DNA of 64,000 nucleotides. It comes from Stackebrandtia nassauensis DSM 44728. GTDB taxonomy: Bacteria; Actinomycetota; Actinomycetes; Mycobacteriales; Micromonosporaceae. The position numbers and the translations under genes were made by a program. Position 1 is the first letter of the stretch. Each line of letters opens with the position of its first letter. The notes under the pieces are model-generated. The model was not told the origin of the DNA, searched no databases, and saw only the letters and a program-made list of their open reading frames with translations. This document shows positions 1 to 7,817 of the stretch, piece after piece. Where the stretch lies: positions 3,472,001 through 3,536,000 of the forward strand of contig NC_013947.1 in the NCBI RefSeq assembly GCF_000024545.1. Direction: 5' to 3'.

Positions 1-997
1 AGGCGCCGATACCGAACAACAGCACGTTCAGCGACGCGGTCACCATCGTGAAGGGCAGCACGAGGAACATGCCATAGGCCACGACCTGCAGAATGATGCC
101 GATTCCCATCATCATCTTGCGGGCGCGCTGACTGGTGTCCATCTTGCGCATGACGACGAACATGATGACGGGCAGGCCGATGGCGAACCCGGCCAACGAC
201 AGGGCCAGCGAGGCGGCCCGGGTACCGGCGTTCAGAGACTCCACGATGTACGGGGTGAAGATCCCGGCCGTTCCGGCCGCCAGTCCCCAGAAGATGTAGA
301 ACACGCCGGTGTAGGCGAGGGCCTTGAGGTTGTTGCCGCGGAACAGGCTGCCGAGCCGTCGCACCGACGTGACCGTCGTTTCCGAGGCCGCCTTCCACAC
401 CGCGGACTCGGCGAGTCCCTGGCGCAGCGCCCAGGTGACCACGGCGACCACGAAGAGGTGCCCGAAGACGATCCGGACGCCGAGCAGTCCGAGCGGGTCC
501 AGCAGGTAGGCGAGGATCAGTACCACCGCCGGGCCCATACTCCAGGCGATCTGGGTCAGGCTGATCAACTTCCCGCGCGCCTTGGCCGGGGCGATCTCCC
601 CCACCAGGGCCAGCGACGTGGGTACGTCGGCGCCGACGGCGACACCGACGATGAAGGTGCCGATGAGCAGCATCACCGTGTTGCCCGAGAAGGCGATCAG
701 CAGGATGCCGAGGGCGTAGACCAGCAGGTCCCATTTGTAGATGCGTTTACGGCCGAGTTTGTCACCGAGCCTGCCGCCGACGAACGCGCCGATACCGGCA
801 CCGATCGCGTTGGGGCCGAGCGCGGCCAGGAAGCCGACGAAGCCGGGGCTCAAGCTGAATTCGGACTGGAAGAGAGTCAGCCCGATGCCGAGGGCCACGA
901 TGGAGCCAGCATCGATATAGGACGCCATCCCCGCCAGGATGGTCCATTTCCATTGCTGTGGGCTTACTCGCTGTTCGTCGGTGGCGATGTCCACCAT
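1..997 (-). CDS. MFS transporter, sugar-porter type (C-terminus outside window)
   Basis: Integral membrane solute transporter of the major facilitator superfamily, probably for a sugar. I read it directly on the minus strand from ATG at 997; it begins MVDIATDEQRVSPQQWKW and stays open to the window edge (about 332 codons seen, so the 3' end is missing). The first membrane segment begins near residue 22. The loop after TM2 carries the family motif G-G-R-L-G-D-K-L-G-R-K-R. Several further hydrophobic segments follow, and a basic loop (MRKMDTSQRARK) in the second half. The start is set by an AAGGAG ribosome site 7 bases upstream. It is divergent from a LacI-family gene, and a LacI-type inverted repeat lies 66 bases upstream of the start, so control by that repressor is likely. 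Family placement is firm; the substrate is unknown. Confidence 0.85.
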   Translation of the reverse strand, partial: MVDIATDEQRVSPQQWKWTILAGMASYIDAGSIVALGIGLTLFQSEFSLSPGFVGFLAALGPNAIGAGIGAFVGGRLGDKLGRKRIYKWDLLVYALGILLIAFSGNTVMLLIGTFIVGVAVGADVPTSLALVGEIAPAKARGKLISLTQIAWSMGPAVVLILAYLLDPLGLLGVRIVFGHLFVVAVVTWALRQGLAESAVWKAASETTVTSVRRLGSLFRGNNLKALAYTGVFYIFWGLAAGTAGIFTPYIVESLNAGTRAASLALSLAGFAIGLPVIMFVVMRKMDTSQRARKMMMGIGIILQVVAYGMFLVLPFTMVTASLNVLLFGIGA

Positions 998-1062
998 GTC
1001 TGTCTCCTTGGGGTGGGCGGGACTGAGGGAATTGCCGGACCCCCCGCGCGACGGCGGTGAAA

Positions 1063-1076
1063 TTGAAACCTTTCAA
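1063..1076. promoter_or_regulatory. LacI-type operator, copy 1 (transporter side)
   Basis: TTGAAACCTTTCAA is an inverted repeat with 6-base arms around a central CC; with flanking bases it extends to ATTGAAACCTTTCAAT. The form and the divergent LacI gene make it a likely operator for the repressor at 1244. Confidence 0.75.
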
Positions 1077-1171
1077 TCAGGCTGGTGCAGCGCGCCAAGC
1101 ATGTCAACTGGCGATAGATAACATTTCGATATCGATCCCCATCGATTCATGCCCGATAACCCATTGTCAGG

Positions 1172-1185
1172 TTGAAACCTTTCAA
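1172..1185. promoter_or_regulatory. LacI-type operator, copy 2 (repressor side)
   Basis: Identical 14-base TTGAAACCTTTCAA in the same orientation as copy 1 and 109 bp from it, 58 bp upstream of the lacI-family start. One copy near each divergent gene suggests both transporter control and autoregulation, possibly with DNA looping. Confidence 0.75.
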
Positions 1186-1243
1186 TCTCCGGTAGGCTTG
1201 GCTCCAAAATGCTCACCCCACCACCCAGGGAGTCCGCGAGAAG

Positions 1244-2308
1244 GTGAACACACCGTCCCCCAAATCCACCCCCGCGCCCGGCAAGCGGCACCGCTACAGC
1301 ATGTCCGACGTGGCGGCCCGCGCCGGAATCTCCGTCGGCACCGTGTCCAACGTGCTCAACCACCCCGAGCGCGTCGCCGAGGAGACCCGCCGCCGCGTGC
1401 GGGAAGTGATCGACACCCTGGGCTTCATCCGCAACGCCCCCGCGATGAACCTCCGCTCCGGCTCCAGCGCGGCGGTGGGCGTCGTCGTCCTCGACATCGC
1501 CAACCCGTTCTTCACCGAAGTCCTGCGCGGCGCCGAGGACCGCCTGGCCGACGAGGGCCTGCTGCTCATCGTGTGCAGCTCCGACGACGCCCTCGACAAG
1601 GAGGAGCACTACCTGCGCGTCCTGGAGGAACACCGGGTCCAGGGCATGCTCATCACCCCGGCGATGGCCGACCTCAACCCCCTCGTCGACCTGCGCAACC
1701 GGGGCCTGGGCGTGGTCCTGCTCGACCGCACCGAAGCCGACGGCAAACTGTGCGCCGTCGCGGTCGACGACGTCCGGGGCGGCGAACTCGCCGGTGAACA
1801 CCTGCTGTCCCTCGGCCACCGCCGCATCGCCTTCCTCAATGGACCGTTGTCGCTGCGCCAGTGCGCCGAACGCCGCGAAGGTCTGCGCCGAGCCGTCACC
1901 ACGGCCGGACTCGACCCCGACGGCGTCCTCACCGAGATCGAGCTCCCCTCCCTCAACGCCCAGGGCGGGGAGGCCGCGATCCGCGAACTCGGCCGCGACC
2001 TCCCCACGGCGGTCTTCTGCGTCAATGACCTGGTCGCCCTCGGCGCGCTGCGCGCCCTCGACCAACGCGGAATCGTGGTCCCCGACCAGATCTCACTGGT
2101 CGGCTACGACGACGTCGAGTTCACCGCCATGCTCTCGCCGTCACTGACCACGATCCGCCAGCCCAAGTACCAACTGGGCAAGGCCGCCGCCGAACTCTTC
2201 CTCATCGACGCCCGCCAGGACGACGACCACTGGCACCAGCAGACGGTGTTCCAGCCCGAACTCATCGTCCGCGATTCGACGACGGCCTCCCAGCGGGCGT
2301 CCTCGTAG
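1244..2308 (+). CDS. LacI-family transcriptional repressor
   Basis: Cytoplasmic DNA-binding regulator of 354 residues, a full-length LacI/GalR member. The helix-turn-helix covers about residues 20-40 (MSDVAARAGISVGTVSNVLN), followed by the hinge helix. A sugar-binding periplasmic-protein-like domain from about 75 onward contains VGVVVLDIANPFF, FCVNDLVALGALRAL and SLVGYDDVEF. The GTG start at 1244 is preceded by AGGGAG about 10 bases upstream; the HTH lies a little further from the start than usual because of a basic, proline-rich N-terminus. It is divergent from the MFS transporter, and the two matched operators in the intergenic region make it the likely repressor of that gene and of itself. 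The inducer is unknown. Confidence 0.93.
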   Translation: MNTPSPKSTPAPGKRHRYSMSDVAARAGISVGTVSNVLNHPERVAEETRRRVREVIDTLGFIRNAPAMNLRSGSSAAVGVVVLDIANPFFTEVLRGAEDRLADEGLLLIVCSSDDALDKEEHYLRVLEEHRVQGMLITPAMADLNPLVDLRNRGLGVVLLDRTEADGKLCAVAVDDVRGGELAGEHLLSLGHRRIAFLNGPLSLRQCAERREGLRRAVTTAGLDPDGVLTEIELPSLNAQGGEAAIRELGRDLPTAVFCVNDLVALGALRALDQRGIVVPDQISLVGYDDVEFTAMLSPSLTTIRQPKYQLGKAAAELFLIDARQDDDHWHQQTVFQPELIVRDSTTASQRASS

Positions 2309-2316
2309 CCGTCGGT

Positions 2317-3276
2317 TCAGGCGGCGTCGCTGAGGCGGCGCCACTGCTCGGCCGACAGCTTCAGGTTCACCCCGTCGATGACCTCGTCCAGTTGCGACAC
2401 CGACGACACTCCCACCAGCGGGATCACCGGTCCGGGGTGGCCGCACAGCCAGGCCAGCACCACCTGGTTGCGGGTCGCGCCGGTCTCGGTGGCCACCTCG
2501 TCGAGCACCTGGAGGCGAGCCTCGGTGCCCGGGTGGACGTACTGCGGGCTCAGCGGTTTGTCGTCGCGGGTGTAGGAGCCGTACAGCAGTGCGGTGTAGG
2601 TCAGCAACGCCATGTCCTCGGTCGCGGCGACGAAGTCGAGGGTGTCGGAGGTGGCGTGGACGTGGCCGGACTCCGCCAGCTTCACGCCCGGTCGCGGTTG
2701 CAGGTATGAGTAGCGGTTCTGCATGGCGACGTACCGCACCGTGTCGGGAGCCAGCGCCCGCGCTTCGGATACCCGCCAGGCGGTGTGGTTGCTGGCCCCG
2801 ATCGCGCGGGCCTTGCCCGCGGTGACCGTGGCGGCCATTCCCGCGACGGTCTCGGCCAGGCCGACGTCGCGGTCGTCGCGATGCGTCCAGTACAGGTCCA
2901 GGTAGTCGGTGCCCAGTCGGGCGAGGCTCTCGTCGATGGCGGCACCGATGCGTTGGGCGGTCAGGTGTTCGGCGTCGTCGAGGCCGCCGCCGACCGTTGT
3001 GGGCCGCCAGCCGACCTTGCTGGCCACCACGACGTCCTCGCGGTTTCCGCGCGCGGCCAGCCATCGGCCGAGCATCAGTTCGCTCTCGTCGCCGGTGTGG
3101 CCGTCCAGCCAGAACATGTAGTTGTTGGCGGTGTCGATGAACGTGCCACCGGCCTCGACGAACCGGTCCAGGATCGCGAACGAGGTGCGTTCGTCCTGGA
3201 CGGCTCCCAGCGCCATGGCGCCCAGGCACAGTTTCGACACGGTCAGATCGGTTCCGGCGAGCCGATAGGTCTCCAT
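2317..3276 (-). CDS. Aldo/keto reductase
   Basis: NADPH-dependent oxidoreductase of the AKR superfamily, 319 residues, a normal length. The catalytic tetrad is visible as D48, Y53, K87 and H122 in the contexts FIDTANNY, VASKVG and YWTH. Later segments (AIGASNH; PLVGVSS near the end) fit the cofactor-binding half. The ATG is preceded by GAGGAG-like bases. It converges with the LacI gene (8-base gap) and is divergent from a MerR regulator whose operator overlaps its promoter. It is therefore probably induced by the MerR protein, perhaps under electrophile or redox stress. The physiological substrate cannot be read from sequence. Confidence 0.9.
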   Translation of the reverse strand: METYRLAGTDLTVSKLCLGAMALGAVQDERTSFAILDRFVEAGGTFIDTANNYMFWLDGHTGDESELMLGRWLAARGNREDVVVASKVGWRPTTVGGGLDDAEHLTAQRIGAAIDESLARLGTDYLDLYWTHRDDRDVGLAETVAGMAATVTAGKARAIGASNHTAWRVSEARALAPDTVRYVAMQNRYSYLQPRPGVKLAESGHVHATSDTLDFVAATEDMALLTYTALLYGSYTRDDKPLSPQYVHPGTEARLQVLDEVATETGATRNQVVLAWLCGHPGPVIPLVGVSSVSQLDEVIDGVNLKLSAEQWRRLSDAA

Positions 3277-3311
3277 GGGTCACTCCTCAGGGGGTTCTGG
3301 TTTCGCGGCTC

Positions 3312-3342
3312 ACGCTAGAACCTGGAGTTCACTCCAGGACAA
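3312..3342 (-). promoter_or_regulatory. MerR-type promoter/operator of the aldo/keto reductase
   Basis: On the minus strand a -35 TTGTCC (3342-3337) and a -10 TAGCGT (3317-3312) are separated by exactly 19 bp. The spacer region holds the near-perfect dyad CCTGGAGTTCACTCCAGG (3321-3338). A lengthened 19-bp spacer filled by a dyad is the hallmark of promoters activated by MerR proteins through DNA distortion. Confidence 0.75.
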
Positions 3343-3386
3343 ACCCGCTGCTCAGCTCGGTGCCTCGCGGGGCGGTTCTAGAATCC

Positions 3387-3773
3387 ATGGCCATGACCAC
3401 CCCCACGATCACCCGGTACACCATCGGCGAGGCCTCCCGACGCAGCGGGTTCAGCATGGACACGCTGCGCTACTACGAGAAGATCGGCCTGCTGGTCGAC
3501 GTCGACCGCTCCTCCACCGGCCACCGCTGCTTCACCGACGAGGACCTCGGCTGGCTGGGGACGCTGAAGTGCCTGCGCGACACCGGGATGCCGGTCGCCG
3601 ACATGCTGGCCTTCGCCGAGCTGACGCGCGCGGGCGACCACACCATCCCGCAGCGGGTGGCGCTGCTGGAGTCCCACCACGCCCGGGTGTCGGAACACAT
3701 CGCGGACCTGCGGACGAAACACGACGGCATCGCCGCCAAGATCGCCTGGTACCGCGGCGTCCTGGACGGCTGA
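3387..3773 (+). CDS. MerR-family transcriptional regulator
   Basis: DNA-binding regulator of about 128 residues. The N-terminal winged HTH reads YTIGEASRRSGFSMDTLRYY, followed by EKIGLL, RCFTDEDLGWL and a C-terminal dimerisation helix rich in charged residues (LLESHHARVSEHIADLRTKH). There is no cysteine cluster of the metal-sensing kind, so it resembles the small MerR proteins that sit beside aldo/keto reductases. I chose ATG 3387; ATG 3393 is equally possible, and a start at 3360 would overlap the promoter region. It is divergent from the reductase, which carries the matching operator. Confidence 0.88.
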   Translation: MAMTTPTITRYTIGEASRRSGFSMDTLRYYEKIGLLVDVDRSSTGHRCFTDEDLGWLGTLKCLRDTGMPVADMLAFAELTRAGDHTIPQRVALLESHHARVSEHIADLRTKHDGIAAKIAWYRGVLDG

Positions 3774-3818
3774 CCGCGCCGCCCGGTCGAAGGATCGCGG
3801 GCGGCACGGCAGCGGTGG

Positions 3819-4172
3819 TCAGCGTGGTGCGGCGCGGCGTGACGGCCGTCCGGGCAGCGGCGACATGGTCAACGGCAGGGCCGCCAGCCGCATCAGTTCG
3901 AGCAGGTTGTCGTCGCCAGCGGTCTTGTTCAGCCGCAGCCGACCGCAGTCCAGGCAGCGGTGGACGAGTACCCACCGGCCCTCACCGCGGACGGTGACCG
4001 CGATCGGTTCCATTCCGGCGGTGCACTTGGTGTCCCGGTCGCCGGGGGCGTTCTTGTCGAGATGCCGCGACCACAGGCAGCTCGGGCAGTGATTGCGATG
4101 GGTGGTGCCCGGTGCGTCAAGCGAGACCGCGGTACCGCAGTGTCCACACCGGAATGATCGTGCGAATGCCAA
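3819..4172 (-). CDS. RNHCP domain zinc-binding protein
   Basis: Small 117-residue protein of the RNHCP family, named after the conserved R-N-H-C-P motif seen here as HRNHCPSCLWSRHLD. It has paired cysteines before and after (FRCGHCG, PSCLW, HRCLDCGRLR) that probably bind zinc, and the family's PGDR and C..GMEPIAV segments. The reading begins at TTG with GAAAGG about 9 bases upstream; no ATG fits. The basic, proline-rich tail (PGRPSRRAAPR) looks disordered. The molecular role of the family is not established. It lies 100 bases downstream of the response regulator on the same strand. Confidence 0.78.
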   Translation of the reverse strand: MAFARSFRCGHCGTAVSLDAPGTTHRNHCPSCLWSRHLDKNAPGDRDTKCTAGMEPIAVTVRGEGRWVLVHRCLDCGRLRLNKTAGDDNLLELMRLAALPLTMSPLPGRPSRRAAPR

Positions 4173-4272
4173 GTCGTCGGACCTTTCGAAGCAGAGAAAC
4201 GAGTACGGGGAACATCGCCTGCCTCCTTTCGGTCAGAGCGCACTCGGCCGCGCGCCTGGGACGGACAGCAGA

Positions 4273-4974
4273 TCACGGCGGGTCGCCGACGTCAACGGGT
4301 TTTCGTAACGTGCGGGTGTCTCCCGGGACGACCAGGCCGGATTCGTAGGCCAGCACGACGAGCTGGGCGCGGTCGCGGGCCGCGGTCTTGGCCATGGCCC
4401 GGTTGATGTGGGTCTTGGCGGTCATGGGGCTGATGGCCATGTGGTCGGCGATCTCGTCGTTGGTCAGGCCCTGCGCCACCAGCGCCACCGCCTCGCGTTC
4501 CCGGTTGGTCAGGTCCTCAAGGCCGACACCGGTTCCGGTGTTGCGCGGTTGGGTGACGTAGCGGCTGATGAGCCGGCGGGTGATCGACGGCGCCAGCAGC
4601 GCGTCGCCCCGGGCGGCGACGCGGACGGCGTGCAGGAAGTCGTCGGGTTGGATGTCCTTGACAAGGAACCCGGTCGCTCCGGCGCGCAGGGCGTCGTAGA
4701 CGTATTCGTCGAAACCGTAGTTGGTCAGGATGACCACCCGCACCGCTGCCAGGCGCGGGTCGGCGGCGATGTGGCGGGTGGCTTCGATGCCGTCCATGTC
4801 GGGCATCTGGATGTCGAGCAGCGCGATGTCGGGCAGGTGTTGCCGGATCAGGGCCAGGCCCTGCGCCCCGTCGCTGGCCTCGGCGACGACCTCGATGTCG
4901 TCCTCGAGGTCGAGGAGGGCGCGGAATCCGCTGCGCAGCAGTGGCTGGTCGTCGACCAGTACGACGGTGATCAT
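4273..4974 (-). CDS. NarL/LuxR-family two-component response regulator
   Basis: 233-residue response regulator. The receiver domain (1-120) has the acidic pocket VDDQ, phospho-acceptor D54 in ALLDIQMPD, and the conserved lysine in FLVKDIQ. The C-terminal LuxR-type HTH (LTNREREAVALVAQGLTNDE) contacts DNA; its usual V-K is replaced by AKTHINR in the recognition helix. The ATG at 4974 overlaps the stop of the upstream kinase gene as ATGA, so the pair is translationally coupled. The three inverted repeats at 6156-6230, upstream of the kinase gene, are candidate binding sites. Confidence 0.93.
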   Translation of the reverse strand: MITVVLVDDQPLLRSGFRALLDLEDDIEVVAEASDGAQGLALIRQHLPDIALLDIQMPDMDGIEATRHIAADPRLAAVRVVILTNYGFDEYVYDALRAGATGFLVKDIQPDDFLHAVRVAARGDALLAPSITRRLISRYVTQPRNTGTGVGLEDLTNREREAVALVAQGLTNDEIADHMAISPMTAKTHINRAMAKTAARDRAQLVVLAYESGLVVPGDTRTLRKPVDVGDPP

Positions 4975-6098
4975 GGCGTCTGTTCCAGCGGGAGTTCGGC
5001 CTGGACGGTGAAGCCGCCACCGCCGCGCGGTTCGGCGCGCAGTCGGCCGCCCAGGGCGGTGACGCGTTCGCGCATCCCCAGTAGACCGACGCCGGGGACG
5101 GTGGCGGTGTCGGGGGCGGCCTTGCCGTCGTCGTCGACGCGGATGCGCAGGGTGTCGGGGCGGCAGTCGATGTGGACCGTGGCGGTGTCGGTGTCGGCGT
5201 GCCGGGCGATGTTGGTGAGCGATTCCTGGACGATGCGGTAGATCGTCCTGTCCACTGTGGCGGGCATGGGTGGTGGCTTGCCGTCGATGGTCAGGCTCGC
5301 GGCCAGACCGATGGCGCGGGCCTGTTCCACCAGGTCGCCGACGTCGTCGAGTCCGCGCGGCGGGGTGGTGTCGTCGTCGCGCAGGGCCGCGAGGGTCGCG
5401 CGCAGTTCCCGGGTAGCCTCGCGGCCCGCCTTCTGGATCGCCAGCACGGCATCGGGTACCTGTTCGCCGCGTTTGCGGGCGACGTGGACGGCGACTTCGG
5501 ACTGCACCTTGACCACGGAGATCTGGTGGGTGAGCGAGTCGTGGAGTTCGCGCGCGATGTGCAACCGTTCCTCGTTGGCGCGGCGGCGCGCGGTCTCCTC
5601 GCGGGTGCGTTCGGCTTCGTCGGCGCGCTGTTCGGCCTGCCGCAACGCTTCCCCGGCGGCCGCGGCCGCGACCAGCCACGCGATCTCGAGCGCACCCCGG
5701 GCCTGGGCGAACACCTCGGCGGTGTCGTGCTGGCCGGAGAGGTAGATCGACAGCGGCAGCGCGGCCAGCACGGCCAGACTCATCAGGACGGTGACGAGGC
5801 GATGGCGCGCGCGGACGGCCGCGTACACCGCGAACACGTAGGCCACGGCGGGCACGTCGAAACCGGTGGCCTGGTAGCCCACCGCGCACAGTCCGGTGAC
5901 GGCCAGGACCAGGATCGGGGTCTGGCGGCGCGCGACCAGGGCCAGGCCGCTTGCGGTCAGCAGCGCGACGCCCGCCAGGTGTGGGACGGTGGCGGACTCC
6001 CACTGCGACAGGGCGGTGACCAGCACGGTCACCGTGACGCCGATGGCGATCGCCCAGTCCTTGGCCCGGTCGGGGATGTGGGGCAATCGTGGGCGCAT
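4971..6098 (-). CDS. Two-component sensor histidine kinase (HisKA_3 type)
   Basis: Membrane sensor kinase of 375 residues. The N-terminal third is hydrophobic with about four to five membrane segments and almost no extracellular domain. A coiled segment (ALRQAEQRADEAERTREETA) follows. The phospho-acceptor is H186 in IARELHDSLTHQ, the HisKA_3 signature. The ATPase domain has the N-box YRIVQESLTNIARHAD and a glycine-rich GVGLLGMRERV. The lack of a large sensory domain suggests it senses the envelope itself. It partners with the coupled response regulator downstream. Confidence 0.93.
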   Translation of the reverse strand: MRPRLPHIPDRAKDWAIAIGVTVTVLVTALSQWESATVPHLAGVALLTASGLALVARRQTPILVLAVTGLCAVGYQATGFDVPAVAYVFAVYAAVRARHRLVTVLMSLAVLAALPLSIYLSGQHDTAEVFAQARGALEIAWLVAAAAAGEALRQAEQRADEAERTREETARRRANEERLHIARELHDSLTHQISVVKVQSEVAVHVARKRGEQVPDAVLAIQKAGREATRELRATLAALRDDDTTPPRGLDDVGDLVEQARAIGLAASLTIDGKPPPMPATVDRTIYRIVQESLTNIARHADTDTATVHIDCRPDTLRIRVDDDGKAAPDTATVPGVGLLGMRERVTALGGRLRAEPRGGGGFTVQAELPLEQTP

Positions 6099-6155
6099 GC
6101 AGGCACTGTAACCGGATTCGGCCGGGAGTGAATCCGGCGAGTGAATGAGCCCGGG

Positions 6156-6230
6156 ACTACCGCGGCGGCGGTAGTCGCGGGTGGTCGCTACCGCGTCGGC
6201 GGTAATCGGCTACCCGGTCGGCGGCAGTGC
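6156..6230. promoter_or_regulatory. Three tandem CTACCGC/GCGGTAG inverted repeats
   Basis: Copy 1 at 6156-6175 (ACTACCGC-GGCG-GCGGTAGT) is a perfect dyad with 8-base arms. Copy 2 begins 31 bp later (CTACCGC at 6188) and copy 3 a further 22 bp later (CTACCCG at 6210), progressively less perfect. They sit in the 217-bp divergent region between the kinase gene and the small membrane protein gene, where a NarL-type regulator would be expected to bind. Confidence 0.6.
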
Positions 6231-6315
6231 GAAGTGTCTTCGTCAGCCCGATGCCGAACCGGGGTCCGGCCGACAAGGTTGAGGGCATCTCGCACAACAG
6301 TTGAAGGAGTGCCTC

Positions 6316-6678
6316 ATGTCCCCTCGTCATTTGAGCGTCGCCGCCGCGCAGATCCTGGAGAAGTCGCCCGATCCCACCGTCTACGGCTGGACGCCGGAAC
6401 GCGTGTGGGCTTCGGCGGCCGCGATCGTGGCGCTGGGCGCCGTGGTCGTCGCCGCATGGGCCCTGGCCCGTGCCCGCCGCAGCGGCAACAGCCGCAAGTG
6501 GGCGATCGGGTCCCTGGTCGCGGGCCTGGTCGCGGCCGTCAACGGAGTGCTGACAGTGGTCACCGCCGACGGTGGCCCGGGCACCGGCAACGGCATCGTC
6601 GGCGGCTACATCGCCGTCGTGGTCGGGGCCGCCGCCGCGGTCCTGGGCTGGCTGGCGGTGGCCCGCGCCCGCCGGTGA
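6316..6678 (+). CDS. Small membrane protein, DUF6223-like
   Basis: 120-residue protein with an N-terminal amphipathic stretch and three hydrophobic segments (roughly residues 33-52, 60-78 and 95-113) separated by small-residue turns. The repeated G-G/TGNG patterns (VTADGGPGTGNGIVGGYIAVVVGAAAA) and the TVYGWTPERVWA beginning match my recollection of the actinobacterial DUF6223 family. GAAGGAG 7 bases before ATG 6316 fixes the start. It is divergent from the two-component operon and downstream of the triple inverted repeat, so it is a plausible target of that system. Function unknown. Confidence 0.7.
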   Translation: MSPRHLSVAAAQILEKSPDPTVYGWTPERVWASAAAIVALGAVVVAAWALARARRSGNSRKWAIGSLVAGLVAAVNGVLTVVTADGGPGTGNGIVGGYIAVVVGAAAAVLGWLAVARARR

Positions 6679-6679
6679 C

Positions 6680-7111
6680 TCACGTGTTCGCGCGCAGGCG
6701 TTCGACGACCTCGACCGCCTGCGGCAACAGTTCCGCGGGGCTTCCCCAGTAGTCGAAGATGCCGCCGCGAGCGGTGTTGCTGCCGCACACCACGAACACC
6801 CCGGTGCCCAGTTCCCGTTTCAGGTGTCCGGCCAGCCAGCCGACGAAACCGGAGTTGTCGGGCGCCCCGGGAAAGTGGAACGAGAACAGCCCGAAGCGTT
6901 CCCCGCCCGCCAGTTCGGGCGACGCGGGCACCAGGGCGCTCCACACCTCGGTGTCGCGCACGACGGCAAGCACCTCGTCGGTCAGCACCGGCGGGTCGGG
7001 AGTCTCGGCGAACGTCCACACACCATCGTGGACGACGAACTCGGCTTCGGCGATCACCCGCCGCAGCCTGAGATCGGTCTGCTCGGGCGATTCGACGCTC
7101 ACACTCACCAT
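6680..7111 (-). CDS. Conserved hypothetical protein, DUF6196-like
   Basis: Soluble 143-residue protein with no signal peptide or membrane segment. Conserved-looking blocks are ESPEQTDLRLRRVIAEA, VWTFAE, FSFHFPG, NSGFVGWLAGHLKRELGTGVFV and NSARGGIFDYWG-like near the end (here NTARGGIFDYWGSPAEL). These match what I remember of DUF6196, whose role is unknown. ATG 7111 has GGGA just upstream. It converges with the small membrane protein gene (1-base gap) and precedes no obvious partner. Confidence 0.65.
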   Translation of the reverse strand: MVSVSVESPEQTDLRLRRVIAEAEFVVHDGVWTFAETPDPPVLTDEVLAVVRDTEVWSALVPASPELAGGERFGLFSFHFPGAPDNSGFVGWLAGHLKRELGTGVFVVCGSNTARGGIFDYWGSPAELLPQAVEVVERLRANT

Positions 7112-7155
7112 TCCCGCACACTAACCGCCGAATCGCGCGAAACTGCGCCACTGTG

Positions 7156-7719
7156 TCAGAAGCGACCGAAGAAGTAGTTCCCCGGCGCGTCGGGGTCGGT
7201 GCTGGTGAAGAACTCCTTCTCGGCTTCGATGATCTCGCGAAGCTGGAGCTGCCCGTTGCCGTCGCGGTCCAGCCGGGCGAACGCCTCGGCGGCCTCGTCG
7301 CTCCCGACGCCGAACGCCCCGACGAGCCGGGCGTACTCGGCCGGGCCCAGCGTCCCGTTGCCGTCGGTGTCGGCCAGGGACATCACCGCTTCGGCGGCGC
7401 CGCGCAGGGTGGCGTCGAAGCCCGCCGGGTCGCCCACGACCGTGAACATCCCGGTCACGAACTCGTCCCGCGAGATCGCGCCGTCGGCGTCGTTGTCGAG
7501 CTCGGCGATCAGGGTGGCGAACATCCGGTCGTAGGCCGCGGCCAGTGCGCCTCCCTTCGGGGACTCCAGCGTCTCGCCGAAGGCGGCGCACAGTCGTTCC
7601 ATCATCCGGACGCAGTCGTCGTGACGGATCGCACCGTCGCCGTTGGTGTCGATCAAGGTGAAGCGCCGTTCGAGCTTGCGGCGCTGCAGGTCGGGTATCT
7701 GGCTGCTGGTTACGGTCAT
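7156..7719 (-). CDS. EF-hand calcium-binding protein (four EF-hands)
   Basis: 187-residue cytosolic protein with four calcium loops at about 24-35 (DTNGDGAIRHDD), 75-86 (DNDADGAISRDE), 117-128 (DTDGNGTLGPAE) and 151-162 (DRDGNGQLQLRE), all with acidic residues at the coordinating positions. The layout resembles calerythrin-type sarcoplasmic calcium-binding proteins of actinomycetes, probably a calcium buffer or sensor. Of the two adjacent ATGs I chose the second (7719), because GGGGAG lies 6 bases from it and only 3 from the first. It ends with an unusual aromatic tail (NYFFGRF). Confidence 0.9.
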   Translation of the reverse strand: MTVTSSQIPDLQRRKLERRFTLIDTNGDGAIRHDDCVRMMERLCAAFGETLESPKGGALAAAYDRMFATLIAELDNDADGAISRDEFVTGMFTVVGDPAGFDATLRGAAEAVMSLADTDGNGTLGPAEYARLVGAFGVGSDEAAEAFARLDRDGNGQLQLREIIEAEKEFFTSTDPDAPGNYFFGRF

Positions 7720-7817
7720 CATCGGCTCCCCGTGCGAATTGAGTGACGCGAAACTGCCCCGTTCGCGACAGAGCATAGTGGCCCCGAACGTCACAGGTGG
7801 TTGGCACGCTGGGGTCC

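Noticed and set aside
1154-1160. Single CGATAAC heptamer like that of the SARP boxes
   Set aside because: It is unpaired, with no 11-bp repeat and no -10 at the right distance, so it is probably chance.
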